Of a stretch of 64,000 nucleotides of DNA, positions 52,242 to 61,039 are shown in pieces. Under the pieces are notes generated by a model, which was not told the origin of the DNA, did no database searches, and saw only the letters and a list, made by a program, of their open reading frames with translations. The stretch is from Streptomyces sp. Isolate_45 (lineage in GTDB: Bacteria; Actinomycetota; Actinomycetes; Streptomycetales; Streptomycetaceae). The translations under genes were made by a program, and so were the position numbers. Positions within the stretch are counted from its first letter, which is position 1, and each line of letters starts with the position of its first letter. The stretch is taken from positions 1 through 64,000 of the forward strand of contig NZ_JANFAK020000009.1 of NCBI RefSeq assembly GCF_024721315.2, given 5' to 3'.

Positions 52242-53360
52242 ATGATCGGCAGACGGATCACCCACCGCACCGCGGACGGCGTCCGCATACCCGGAACCTG
52301 GCGGCACGCCTTCATCCGCAACGGCAGATACTTCCTCACCGACCTCTTCATCTATGCCGACGGACTCATCGACTGCTGGGGCCTGGTCACCATCGAGGAG
52401 TTCGAGGAGAAGCTCCGGACCGGCTGGGTGGCCGCCACCATCCCGGACGGTGCCGAAGCGGCCGCGCACGATCTGGGGCGCTGGAAGTTCAGCGACCCGC
52501 GGAGCCGACTCACCCCTGAACTGTTGCTCGCCGAAGTCCTCGACACCATAGACCAGTTGAACCAGCGGCCCGACTCGACCGGCCGTTGCCTGGCCGCCGT
52601 CGATGCCTTCCTCGCAGATCGGACAGAGGAGAACCGGGCCGCGGCACACACCGCCTTCCTGGCCATTCCAGCCTCGCGGCGCCGCTACGCGCTGGGCGAC
52701 ATGGACAGAAAGGACTGGCCGCTGCGGGTCCTGGTGGCAGGGCCCGGAGGTCAGACCTACCTGGCGAATGACCCGCCGGTCTCACAGGAGAGCTACGACA
52801 GGGCCCTCACGTACTTCGAGGAGCGCGCCCGCTGGAGTGCGGAGCGCGGCACGCACGTCCCGGCCGACGGCCCGGCGGCCCCGCACGCCCCGGCGGTCCA
52901 GCTCTGTCACTCCTATCCGAACAAGCCGGTGGTCGATCCAGGCCACCTCGGATTGCGCAACGACTACCCCGCACCCATCTCCGTCGAAGAGGTCGTCTAC
53001 CCCTCCGTCGCCCACGCCTACTGGGCCCTGTCGGTCACTCAGCCCGATGCCCGCAGCGCGATCACGGCAGCGGACACCGCTGCCGAAGCACGCAAGCTCG
53101 CGGCTGCGACAGCTCGCCTTGAGAGCTGGGAGCACGTCCGCGCCGCCGTCATGACCAGTTTGCTCCGCGCCAAGTACGACCAGCATCCCGAGCTGGCCGA
53201 GATCCTGTTGGCGACGGGCGACGCCACCGTGATCTACGACGACATCGAATCGGCCTTCTGGGGTGACAACGCCGGCCGCGGCCGCAACTGGACCGGCCGT
53301 CTCCTCGAACTTGTCCGCTCCGAACTACACATGAGACGAATCGGGATCCCCGGGCTGTGA
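52242..53360 (+). CDS. protein with C-terminal NADAR domain
   Basis: A 372-residue soluble protein. The first 110 residues form a domain of unknown function (GTWRHAFIRNGRYFLTDLFI, GLIDCWGLVTIEEFEEKLRT), followed by a helical middle. From about residue 235 the C-terminus is a NADAR domain: LRNDYPAPI, YPSVAHAYWALSV, LLRAKYDQHPELAEILLATG and the family end FWGDNAGRGRNWTGRLLELV. NADAR enzymes remove or handle ADP-ribose and related N-glycosides; some reverse DNA ADP-ribosylation in toxin-antitoxin pairs. No toxin (DarT-like) gene is beside it. ATG 52242 lacks a good ribosome-binding site. Confidence 0.82.
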   Translation: MIGRRITHRTADGVRIPGTWRHAFIRNGRYFLTDLFIYADGLIDCWGLVTIEEFEEKLRTGWVAATIPDGAEAAAHDLGRWKFSDPRSRLTPELLLAEVLDTIDQLNQRPDSTGRCLAAVDAFLADRTEENRAAAHTAFLAIPASRRRYALGDMDRKDWPLRVLVAGPGGQTYLANDPPVSQESYDRALTYFEERARWSAERGTHVPADGPAAPHAPAVQLCHSYPNKPVVDPGHLGLRNDYPAPISVEEVVYPSVAHAYWALSVTQPDARSAITAADTAAEARKLAAATARLESWEHVRAAVMTSLLRAKYDQHPELAEILLATGDATVIYDDIESAFWGDNAGRGRNWTGRLLELVRSELHMRRIGIPGL

Positions 53361-53737
53361 CCGGGCCAGGTGTGGCCTCCAAGGCTTTTGGTGAACGGCT
53401 CACGCGGGTGAAGCGCGAGCATCGGCGGAAGGCCCTACCGTCGGCCCTTGCGGACCGTCCGCACCCTCGCGCCGGAGAACGGCCTGGAGCTTGCCAAGGT
53501 CGCGGGGCGTCGCCTGCTCCTACAGCGGTTTCGCCGCGTTCCGGCGGCAGCCGGCGCGAGCCGAGGGCGTCGAACGCAGCCGGCCGACGGCAAGACGGGC
53601 CGACAGGCGAATGCCGGTTGCCCGACCGGGAGAAGCTGATCGATCTTCCGGGGGACGGGATGTGGCATCGTTCCAACCGCGTGCGGGCAGAAGCGGCGGC
53701 GTTGGATCAGGAAGAGACTCGCAGGGGGTACCCGTGA
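53357..53737 (+). pseudogene. decayed HTH-type gene before the 93-aa ORF
   Basis: No single frame makes a sensible protein. One frame starts MTGPGVASKAFGERLTRVKR and ends EKLIDLPGDGMWHRSNRVRA, whereas the middle reads better in other frames (APENGLELAKVAG, then SYSGFAAFRRQPARAE), suggesting an XRE-type HTH gene with at least two frameshifts. Its stop overlaps the start of the next gene (GTGA at 53734-53737), so the genes were once coupled. Confidence 0.4.
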
Positions 53738-54015
53738 CGGACGAGACAGACCCGAAGCCGGTCGCGATCTCGACGTTCCGCAGAAGGACTGCGGACGGAT
53801 TCACGCTCGCGGCTTTCGTCATCGATGAGAGGGAGTGCGCATCTCCTGAGGAAATGAAGTCGATCAGGAAGGAAGCCTCCACCGAGATCCGGCGTCGACG
53901 CATCGTCGGAGAGTACGAGACCCGCTGGGCGAAGGCCGGCGAGTTGCCGTCGACCCTGCCTCGGTGGGCGGAATACAGGAGACAGCTGGAAGCCGCGGAT
54001 CAAGAGTCGTCCTGA
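53734..54015 (+). CDS. hypothetical protein (93 aa) coupled to a decayed HTH gene
   Basis: GTG 53734 has GCAGGGGG upstream and opens a 93-residue soluble frame (PKPVAISTFRRRTADGFTLA, then ECASPEEMKSIRKEASTEIR and GEYETRWAKAGELPSTLPRW). It looks like an intact actinobacterial hypothetical with host-like codons. The overlap with the decayed upstream HTH gene suggests a regulator/partner pair of which only the partner remains. Function unknown. Confidence 0.6.
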   Translation: MTDETDPKPVAISTFRRRTADGFTLAAFVIDERECASPEEMKSIRKEASTEIRRRRIVGEYETRWAKAGELPSTLPRWAEYRRQLEAADQESS

Positions 54016-54089
54016 CCCATCGGGTGTTCGGCGCGCCGCCACGACCGGGACACCGCCCGCCGACAGTTGGCGGTGCTCGCTCCGGAGGC

Positions 54090-54530
54090 TCGGCGCAGCG
54101 CCTCGGGGAGGCCGTCGCGTTCGCAGAAGACGCGCATGGGGTTCAGTGGATGCCCGCCGGTGAGCCGTATGTGGAGCGTCTCCTGGAGCCGGTGGAGATC
54201 CTCGCCCGGGGCGCGGGCATCGGCGACGAGGACCTGCTGGTCGCGGCCGCACTCCACGACGTCGTGGAGGACACCGACCGCGCAGGGGAGGTCGGTGAGC
54301 GGTTCGGCCACCGGGTCGAGGAGCGGGTGGGCTGGGTGACGACGCCGGAGCCCGAGGCTCACGAGGGATCCTGCGGAGGCGCGTGACCGCGGCCCTCTGA
54401 GCCCGTGTCCCGCCCTGCCGAAGGTCCTGGTGCTCAAGCCGGCGGACCGGTTCGGCAACGTACAGCGACTTGATGGGCACCCGTGGCCCGCGAGCGGCGT
54501 TCCCATCACCGCGAGGCCTGTCGCCACCTG
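54090..54530 (+). pseudogene. degenerate HD-domain (RelA/SpoT-like) phosphohydrolase gene
   Basis: The frame to 54386 shows FAEDAHGVQWMPAGEPYVER, LLEPVEILARGAGI and the HD motif LLVAAALHDVVEDTDRAGE, then stops. A second frame from 54430 continues LKPADRFGNVQRLDGHPWPA, which is the DRxxNV region normally found downstream in the same domain. The order and spacing fit one HD-domain protein of about 170-200 residues broken by a frameshift. Nothing else is recognised between 54531 and 54812. Confidence 0.6.
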
Positions 54531-54812
54531 GAGGACGGGGCGCCCTCGGCGATGCCTTGACGCCCGACCTCGGCGCGAATGCCCGGGCGCGGGGTGGCCG
54601 CCGGCGCGGGCCTTGCCGCAGACGGTGGCCGATCTGGCCCGGAGCCCCTCTCTTGCGGCGCCGGCGGAATGACGGACACATCCGGTACCCGACCCCCTGT
54701 GTGGTTCGCGGAGGCACCGGGGACGGGCGAATCCCGCAACCCCGCCGAACCGTGCCCCCGTCGCGGCGATACTCGGTGGATCCGGTCGGGTGGGCGCCGC
54801 AGGATGGGGTGT

Positions 54813-55367
54813 ATGAGTCTGCCGATCGTTGAGCACCGGGTGGAGTTCCTGCGGCACCCCCACCCCGGATACCCGCACCTCATGGCCTGGGGCATCCGTA
54901 TCGAAGGCACCGACCTGCGCGTCCTGGTCGCGGAGGCGACCCGTGCGCTCTGGGGCCGGGAGCTCGACGAGGACGACGACACCCCGCAGGAGCGGGACGA
55001 GTTCCTGCTGCGCCAACACGCCCCGCTGTACCTGGACGACGACGGCGAAGACGACGGCGACGACGGCGCCCGAGCCCGAGCCCATTTCCTGGGCGACGCC
55101 GCACCGCGCCTCCGCGACCGCGACACCGGCGCCCTGTTCCTCCTGGGCTGCTCCTGCGGGATCGACGGCTGCTGGCCCCTGCTCGCCAGGGTCCACGTCA
55201 CGGCGAGGGAGGTCACCTGGTCCGGCTTCTACCAACCCCACCGGCCGCAGTGGGGCGAACTGCCCCTGGGCCCCTACGTCTTCCCGCGCCCGTCCTACGA
55301 CGAGGCCGTGGCCGCGCCGGTCCCTCTCACCGAGGACCCGCTGGCCCCTCTGCTGGGCGAGGGCTAG
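54813..55367 (+). CDS. hypothetical protein (184 aa)
   Basis: ATG 54813 (weak GGATGGGG upstream) opens a soluble protein with VEHRVEFLRHPHPGYPHLMA, RVLVAEATRALWGRELDEDD, an acidic run (DDDGEDDGDDG), and FLLGCSCGIDGCWPLLARVH with three Cys spaced C-x-C-x4-C. It ends in PYVFPRPSYDEAVAA. The Cys triad suggests a metal site. The family is not recognised, though the pattern recurs in actinobacteria. The following 55368-55599 shows no gene. Confidence 0.7.
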   Translation: MSLPIVEHRVEFLRHPHPGYPHLMAWGIRIEGTDLRVLVAEATRALWGRELDEDDDTPQERDEFLLRQHAPLYLDDDGEDDGDDGARARAHFLGDAAPRLRDRDTGALFLLGCSCGIDGCWPLLARVHVTAREVTWSGFYQPHRPQWGELPLGPYVFPRPSYDEAVAAPVPLTEDPLAPLLGEG

Positions 55368-55599
55368 CCACCAGTCAGGGGGACCGGCACCGTCGTGAGC
55401 GGCTGCGGCCGGTGGGCGGTGGTCGCCGCCGCGCTTCCGGAACGGCCGCAGCGTGCTCGGCGGCGGGCAACGCGCAGATCGACCCGGAATCGGCCGTCTT
55501 CGACCGGGCGCACTGAGCCGTGCCGTGCCGGGTGGGAACCGGAACCCGCTGCCGACGCCCGGTCGCTGAAAATACTGGATGCTGACGGCTACCGGAGGC

Positions 55600-56991
55600 T
55601 CAGTCACCCCCGCAGCTCGACCCGCAACCGGAGCCGCAGCCGCCCCCCGTGTGCCGGTTGCCGGAGCCGCTCCCGCGCCCCCGGGTCGACGAGCCGCGCG
55701 GTGGATTCCTGCGGCGGTTCTCCGCCTCGCGCTCCGCCTCCCGCCGGCGCTCCGCCCTCTCCTGCTCCTCGCGGAGCCGCTCGCGCTGACGGGTAGGACC
55801 GTCCGCCGGTTCCCACGGGCCCAGACCGTGGCGGCGGTCCGGACGGAGCGGAACCGTGGTCACGGTCGCGTACATCCGGCCCATCTCCTGCCGGCGGTGG
55901 TATTCGGCACAGGCGTATTCGAGGACGACTTCGTCGCCCTCCACGAGGGTGCCGTAAAGGACCGCTTCGAAGGGCTCGTGCGTGGGATCGATGTCGTGGT
56001 GCCCGTTCCCCACTCCGTAAGCCGAGCCGCTGCCCAGCAGCCGTGTCCTGGCGCGGGTGTCGTTCTTGCGGGGGAGGTACGCGATCAGGGGCGCCGCCGA
56101 GCGGGTGCGGGCGTCCGGGCACACCCAGTGGCGCCCGTCCGCTCCGGCTCGCACGCCCACGATCAGGGCCGGTTGTGGCTCCTCGTGCATCCGCCGGGCC
56201 GCCCGGTAGGCGAGTTGGCCCCGGCCGTAGGAGGTCGTACCGGCCACGAGGAGCACCAGACCGATGCCCTGGTGCCCGACGGCGTCGTAGGCGACGCCGG
56301 ACGCGGTCGGTTCCCCGAACAGGCCGTCGGCGAGGATGGCCGCGGCGACCAGGCAGAGCGCCACCCCGGTGTAGATCTGCTGGTGTCCGCGGTGGCCGTC
56401 CGATTCCGGAGTGCCTTGAGGCAGCGGGAAGCGGCGCCTTCCCGCGGCGGCGAGGGCCAGGGCCCGCTGCCGGCGTCGGGCCCGCAGCCGCAGACAGCTT
56501 CCTGTGAACGCGACCGCCCCGGCGGTGAGGATGACCAGCCACCCGGCCCTCGCCGGATGGTCCAGGTCGCCGGACCGGGCCAAAGTCAGAGCTGCTTCCC
56601 CGGCGACGAACACGGCCGCCGGTATCGCGGCGACCGGAACGTACCGGTACCAGAGGGGCAGGGCGGTCAGCAGGATCAGCCCCGGATACCTCCGCCAGTC
56701 CGTGCCGTCCGCGGGCCCGCTGTGCCAGGCCGCGGACGTGGACGAGAGAGCGAACAGCAGGACGTACCCCGCCGCCACCAGGACGGCCAAGGCCCAACCG
56801 CCCACGGTCGGGGCGAGAGCGGTCGGGACCGCCGCCTTCCGCCACCGTTCGGCGTCGGCCACGGCCCAGGTGGCCATGCCGCCTCCGGACACGGACCGGG
56901 AGGCGACACCGTCCCGGGTCACGGACCAGGTGGGGACACCGTCTTCGGGCAGAGTCCCGAGCGGTAGATATTTGATGTGATATTCCGTCAC
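55600..56991 (-). CDS. membrane protein with Gly/Cys-rich tail (463 aa)
   Basis: A 463-residue protein with hydrophobic stretches GGWALAVLVAAGYVLLFAL, YVPVAAIPAAVFVAGEAAL, AGWLVILTAGAVAFTGSCL and IYTGVALCLVAAAILADGLF. A soluble domain follows (HWVCPDARTRSAAPLIAYLP, EAVLYGTLVEGDEVVLEYAC), then a charged coiled stretch (RQRERLREEQERAERRREAE) and the tail GGGCGSGCGSSCGGD. Tails of alternating Gly/Cys are seen in some actinobacterial membrane proteins of unknown role. The start is ATG 56991. Function unknown. Confidence 0.65.
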   Translation of the reverse strand: MTEYHIKYLPLGTLPEDGVPTWSVTRDGVASRSVSGGGMATWAVADAERWRKAAVPTALAPTVGGWALAVLVAAGYVLLFALSSTSAAWHSGPADGTDWRRYPGLILLTALPLWYRYVPVAAIPAAVFVAGEAALTLARSGDLDHPARAGWLVILTAGAVAFTGSCLRLRARRRQRALALAAAGRRRFPLPQGTPESDGHRGHQQIYTGVALCLVAAAILADGLFGEPTASGVAYDAVGHQGIGLVLLVAGTTSYGRGQLAYRAARRMHEEPQPALIVGVRAGADGRHWVCPDARTRSAAPLIAYLPRKNDTRARTRLLGSGSAYGVGNGHHDIDPTHEPFEAVLYGTLVEGDEVVLEYACAEYHRRQEMGRMYATVTTVPLRPDRRHGLGPWEPADGPTRQRERLREEQERAERRREAEREAENRRRNPPRGSSTRGRGSGSGNRHTGGGCGSGCGSSCGGD

Positions 56992-57192
56992 CGGGCCACC
57001 GCCACGCGCCGCCCCCGTATGCCCATCCCCGCACGCTCCTAGGCTCGTTCCCCCCGTGCATTAATGGCCAGTCTGCCCGCCAGGGCCTCCCACCCCACCT
57101 CGAAGAGCGCTTTCGAGCCAAGAACGCCGTCCGACACCATCAAGCCGCTGTCCGCTCGGAATCCGACCGGGCGGACAGCCGCAAGGCCCGCG

Positions 57193-58962
57193 CTACGGGG
57201 TATCGGGAAGGAGTCCGGAATCGGTCAGCAGCCGGCCGATCTCGGTCGTGTCCAGCTTGGCCAGGAGGTGCCTGCGTACGGCCTCGGGGCCGGGCAGGTC
57301 GAGGGGCTTGCCGTCGCGGAGGTGGAGGGCGGCGTCCAGCAGGGTGCGCACGTCGTAGGTGGAGCCGAAGACCTCCGGGACGCCGCGTTCGATTCCGAGG
57401 AGCCGGTAGGCGGCTTCCATGCCGGTGCGGACCGAGTACTCGGTGGTGAAGATCGTGTCCCGGGTGGTCTCGGCGAACTGCCCGATGAACGCGAAGTTGA
57501 CAGCCCCCTCGGGGACCACGGCGGGGCGGTCGCCGGCCCGGCGGGGCAGGAAGAACGAGGTGACGTACGGCATCATCACCGGAACGCAGCGGGCGCCGGA
57601 CGCCGCGAGCTCGTCGATCTCGTCGATGGGCACGCCGAGGTGGTAGAGCCACTCCTGGGTGATCTCCTGCCCGGTGCAGTCCTGCATGGGCTTCTTCACG
57701 TGGTCGCCGGGGCGCTCGGTGAACAGTCCGTACAGCCAGACGACGATCTGGTCCGCGGGCTGCTGCTTGAAGTGCGGCTGCCGGTTGACCGTCCAGCTCA
57801 GGAGCCAGCTGGAGTCCCGTACCGTCACGATGCCGCCGGTGACGACCTTCCCGCTGAAGGGGTCGCGCCGGGTGATCTTCTCGATCAGCCGGGGGATGCG
57901 AGGGTCGAGGGTGGTGACGGTGGCCGATTCCCACTTGCTCTCGGGGATGTTGCCGCAGAACACCTCGGGGCGGCCGAAGGCCGGATCGCGCTGTGCGATC
58001 CGCCGCCACAGATCCCAGGCCGGGGCGGGGCCGTCCAACAGCCGGGCCGCGGTGTGGTGGTCGCCGTCGTCCGAGTTCTCGGTCAGTGACCCGATCGTGG
58101 TCAGGACGAGGTCGTCCTCGCCCAGGTCGACACCGCCCGCCTCACCCCCGGACGTCCAGTGGATACGCGTCGCCTGCTTGCGCCCCGCCGTGATGTCGAA
58201 GTCGATGTCGGTGACCTCGGTGTCGAACCGAAAGGTCACGCCCTGGTCCACCAACCACCGGGTCAACGGCAGCACCAGGGACTCGTACTGGTTGTACTTG
58301 GTGAACTTCAACGCGGACAGGTCGGGAAGCCCGCCCACGTGGTGGACGAAGCGGTGCAGGTAGAGCTTCATCTCCAGCGCGCTGTGCCACTCCTCGAACG
58401 CGAACATCGTTCGCCAGTACAGCCAGAAGGTGCTGTCCAGGAACTCCCGGCCGAACACCTCGTCGATGCGCTTGCCCTCCATGTCCTCCCGGGTGGCGAG
58501 GAAGGCCTTGAGGATGTCCTTCTGCGCGCGCTCGCTCAGGGAGAACCGGCCGTCGGTGCGCGCGTCCCGGCCCTGGCGCTCGGTGACCCGCTGGAGGGAG
58601 GAGTTGGGGTCGTCCTTGTTCAGCCAGAAGAACTCGTCCAGCACCGAGGCGCCCTCGACCTCGATCGAGGGGACCGACCGGAAGAGGTCCCACAGGCATT
58701 CCATGTGGTCCTCCAGCTCCCGGCCCCCACGGATGACGAACCCCTTCTCCGGCTCCTTGATGCCGTCCAGGGCGCCACCGGCGAGTTTGAGCCGTTCCAG
58801 GACCGTGATCCGGTGGCCGGACATCTGCCCGTCGCGGATCAGGAACGCCGCGCCCGCGAGCGAGGCGAGTCCGGAGCCGACGAACCACGCCGTCTTCCCC
58901 TCCACCCCCTCGGGCTTGCGGGGGCGGGCGAACGCCTCGTAGTTCCCGCTGCTGTAGTACAC
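57193..58962 (-). CDS. ohyA: oleate hydratase
   Basis: A 589-residue FAD enzyme that adds water to the cis-9 double bond of unsaturated fatty acids, making 10-hydroxystearate. Visible are the FAD loop WFVGSGLASLAGAAFLIRDG, the active-site segment GGRELEDHMECLWDLF, FWLYWRTMFAFEEWHSALEM, and the KFTKYNQYESLVLPLTRWL region that holds a catalytic Tyr in this family. Length fits family members (about 550-650). GTG 58962 is chosen because GGAAGAGG lies 5 nt upstream; the frame continues 14 codons further. It is a single transcription unit, divergent from the lipase gene. Detoxification of unsaturated fatty acids is the usual role. Confidence 0.95.
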   Translation of the reverse strand: MYYSSGNYEAFARPRKPEGVEGKTAWFVGSGLASLAGAAFLIRDGQMSGHRITVLERLKLAGGALDGIKEPEKGFVIRGGRELEDHMECLWDLFRSVPSIEVEGASVLDEFFWLNKDDPNSSLQRVTERQGRDARTDGRFSLSERAQKDILKAFLATREDMEGKRIDEVFGREFLDSTFWLYWRTMFAFEEWHSALEMKLYLHRFVHHVGGLPDLSALKFTKYNQYESLVLPLTRWLVDQGVTFRFDTEVTDIDFDITAGRKQATRIHWTSGGEAGGVDLGEDDLVLTTIGSLTENSDDGDHHTAARLLDGPAPAWDLWRRIAQRDPAFGRPEVFCGNIPESKWESATVTTLDPRIPRLIEKITRRDPFSGKVVTGGIVTVRDSSWLLSWTVNRQPHFKQQPADQIVVWLYGLFTERPGDHVKKPMQDCTGQEITQEWLYHLGVPIDEIDELAASGARCVPVMMPYVTSFFLPRRAGDRPAVVPEGAVNFAFIGQFAETTRDTIFTTEYSVRTGMEAAYRLLGIERGVPEVFGSTYDVRTLLDAALHLRDGKPLDLPGPEAVRRHLLAKLDTTEIGRLLTDSGLLPDTP

Positions 58963-59348
58963 GGTGACCTCTTCCCGGACGGATACCACGGCCGGATATC
59001 TCAACGGCCGACTACACCGGGAACATATCTGCTGATACCGGTCTTATCGACGGAGACGCGGGTGGTCGGCGCAGCGCGGGACCGGCATTGACCGGGTGGG
59101 TCGTGCGTCGCGGACAGGACAGGGCCGGGCCGGGGGGTGGGGTGGGGAGTCCCGACGGGTATCCACCTGCCGCCGCCGGGTGGCGAGCACGATGCGGCGC
59201 GTGTCGCGACGGCCAGGTCCGTCACGGGTGGCCCGGGGGCCGGGGGCCCGGTGAGCCGTTACGTTTCTGCGGTGAATCCTTGCCCCCGAGCGGGTGATCG
59301 CGCCCGTAGGTTCAGTCATCCCTGCCGGCGGCACGTTAGAAACCGCGC

Positions 59349-60047
59349 GTGATCAGGAATCCGTCGCGGAGCATCTCCACGCTCCTCCTCGCGCTCATGC
59401 CCCTCCTCCCCACCTCCGCGTTCGCGGCCGAGAGCCGGCAGCGGGCCGCCGGCCCCGACCCGGTCGTCTTCGTCCACGGCTGGAACTCCGACGGCTCCAC
59501 CTGGCAGACCATGGCCGACCGCTTCCGGGCCGATGGATGGCCGGCCGGACACGTCGACCAGTGGACCTACAACACCAGCCAGTCCAACGCCACCACGGCG
59601 CAACAGCTCGCCGGGGAGATCGAACGCGTCCTGCACGCCACCGGCGCCACCAAGGTCGACGTCGTCACCCACTCGATGGGAGCCCTGTCCTCCCGCCACT
59701 ACCTCAAGAACCTCGGCGGCACCTCCAAGGTCGACGCGTGGGTCTCCCTTGCCGGACCCAACCACGGCACCGGGACCGCACACTGGTGCGGCGGCGCCGC
59801 CTGCGTCGAGATGCGACCGGGATCCAACTTCCTGAACGACCTCAACTCCGGTGACGAGACCCCCGGCGCCCCCCGCTACGCCACCTGGGGCTCCCCCTGC
59901 GACATCGTCATCAACCCCGCGACCAGCGTCGCCCTCGACGGAGCCGCCAACCACACCACGACCTGCCTCGACCACAGCGGACTACGCACCGACCGAACGG
60001 TCTACGACCAGGTCAAGGCGCACATCCTCCAGGAGTTGCCCGGGTGA
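59349..60047 (+). CDS. secreted lipase (alpha/beta hydrolase)
   Basis: A 232-residue exported lipase. The signal peptide STLLLALMPLLPTSAFA is cut near residue 26. The core has PVVFVHGWNSDGSTW with the oxyanion-hole HG, the nucleophile Ser109 in VVTHSMGALSS, and VSLAGPNHGTGTA; a His in CLDHSGLRTD is the likely base. Four Cys could form two disulphides. The start is GTG 59349. It acts outside the cell on acylglycerols or esters. It is divergent from the oleate hydratase gene, so free fatty acids released by this lipase could be the hydratase substrate (inference). Confidence 0.9.
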   Translation: MIRNPSRSISTLLLALMPLLPTSAFAAESRQRAAGPDPVVFVHGWNSDGSTWQTMADRFRADGWPAGHVDQWTYNTSQSNATTAQQLAGEIERVLHATGATKVDVVTHSMGALSSRHYLKNLGGTSKVDAWVSLAGPNHGTGTAHWCGGAACVEMRPGSNFLNDLNSGDETPGAPRYATWGSPCDIVINPATSVALDGAANHTTTCLDHSGLRTDRTVYDQVKAHILQELPG

Positions 60048-61039
60048 TCCCTCCAACGACGAGCGCAGGCTTCCCGCGGTAGGGGGTTCGTCGGCTGCGG
60101 CCGTGTTCGCGGTGGCGAGGAGGGCGAACCGGCGCACCCCTTGAGCGGTGTGTTCGGGGCAGTGCTTAGGGTCTTGGGATGATCCAGCCTCTTGCGGGGC
60201 CTCCGTCGTGGAGGCATCCCTTCGCCGCGTTCGTGACGATCTTTGTCATATCTGCCTGCTGGTACGGGCTCCAGCCAGCTCCTCAGGGGTGCACATTGCT
60301 GCTTGGAGGGGGGACCAGTTGGAAGGAGGCGTATCGGCAGGCTGTCGAGTCGGGGGTGTGCGAGGAGCCGACGCGGTGGAGGACCTGGATCGATTGAACC
60401 GCCCGAAGCCCGCCGGAAGGGTTCTGGGTGGGGGAGCGAAGCCCCCGGTCGTGGCCCCGATACGCGTTGCGCCACCGGAGCGCCGACGGGGGCGCGGGTT
60501 CCGCCCGGGGGGACTGGCCGTATGCCGCAACCCACTACCTACTACCCACTACGACCGCGTCCCGGTGGCGCAACGGTGCGGGCGATCCTCGCCCTCGTGG
60601 TGGTCCGTCCCCTCCGGCGATGGACGACCCCCTTGCCTCCCTGGGCCCCGGCACTCTCCGCGCGCGAGCGAACGCTGACCCATCGGGCCGAGACGGCGCT
60701 GTACGTCACGCTGCCGGCGGAGCCGAGGTGTCCGTTGCGGCTCCTGCGGCTCCGGCGGTTTGGGCCGTTGGTGGCTGGTTACGGTGTCGGGTGGCAAGGC
60801 GTCCCCGTGGCCCGGTGATGATCCTGGAGGGTGACGGGATGCCCGCCATGCGGGTCGGCACAGGAACGAGAGGTCTTTGCCCGCCATCGGAGTGCCTCCC
60901 GCACTCGTCGACAAACACCTCCCGCCCTCGTGAATGAAGCCGGCTCAGCGACGGTGGGCGTGTCATCCCAATGGGGCGATGTGAGGCACCGTCGATCAGG
61001 CAAGACTCTCGCGAAGCCCAACTTCGCCCCGGAGGTTCC
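60048..61039. other. nearly gene-free stretch before the MFS gene
   Basis: Apart from the small ORF at 60179-60397, no gene is supported. The other open frames are Arg/Pro-rich and their codon bias does not match host genes. The sequence from about 60960 to 61039 should contain the promoter for the MFS gene. Confidence 0.4.
60179..60397 (+). CDS. possible small membrane protein (72 aa)
   Basis: ATG 60179 opens a 72-residue frame with one hydrophobic segment (PFAAFVTIFVISACWYGL) and then LLLGGGTSWKEAYRQAVESG. No ribosome-binding site is clear and no family is recognised. The amino-acid composition is more protein-like than in the neighbouring frames. Confidence 0.3.
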   Translation: MIQPLAGPPSWRHPFAAFVTIFVISACWYGLQPAPQGCTLLLGGGTSWKEAYRQAVESGVCEEPTRWRTWID

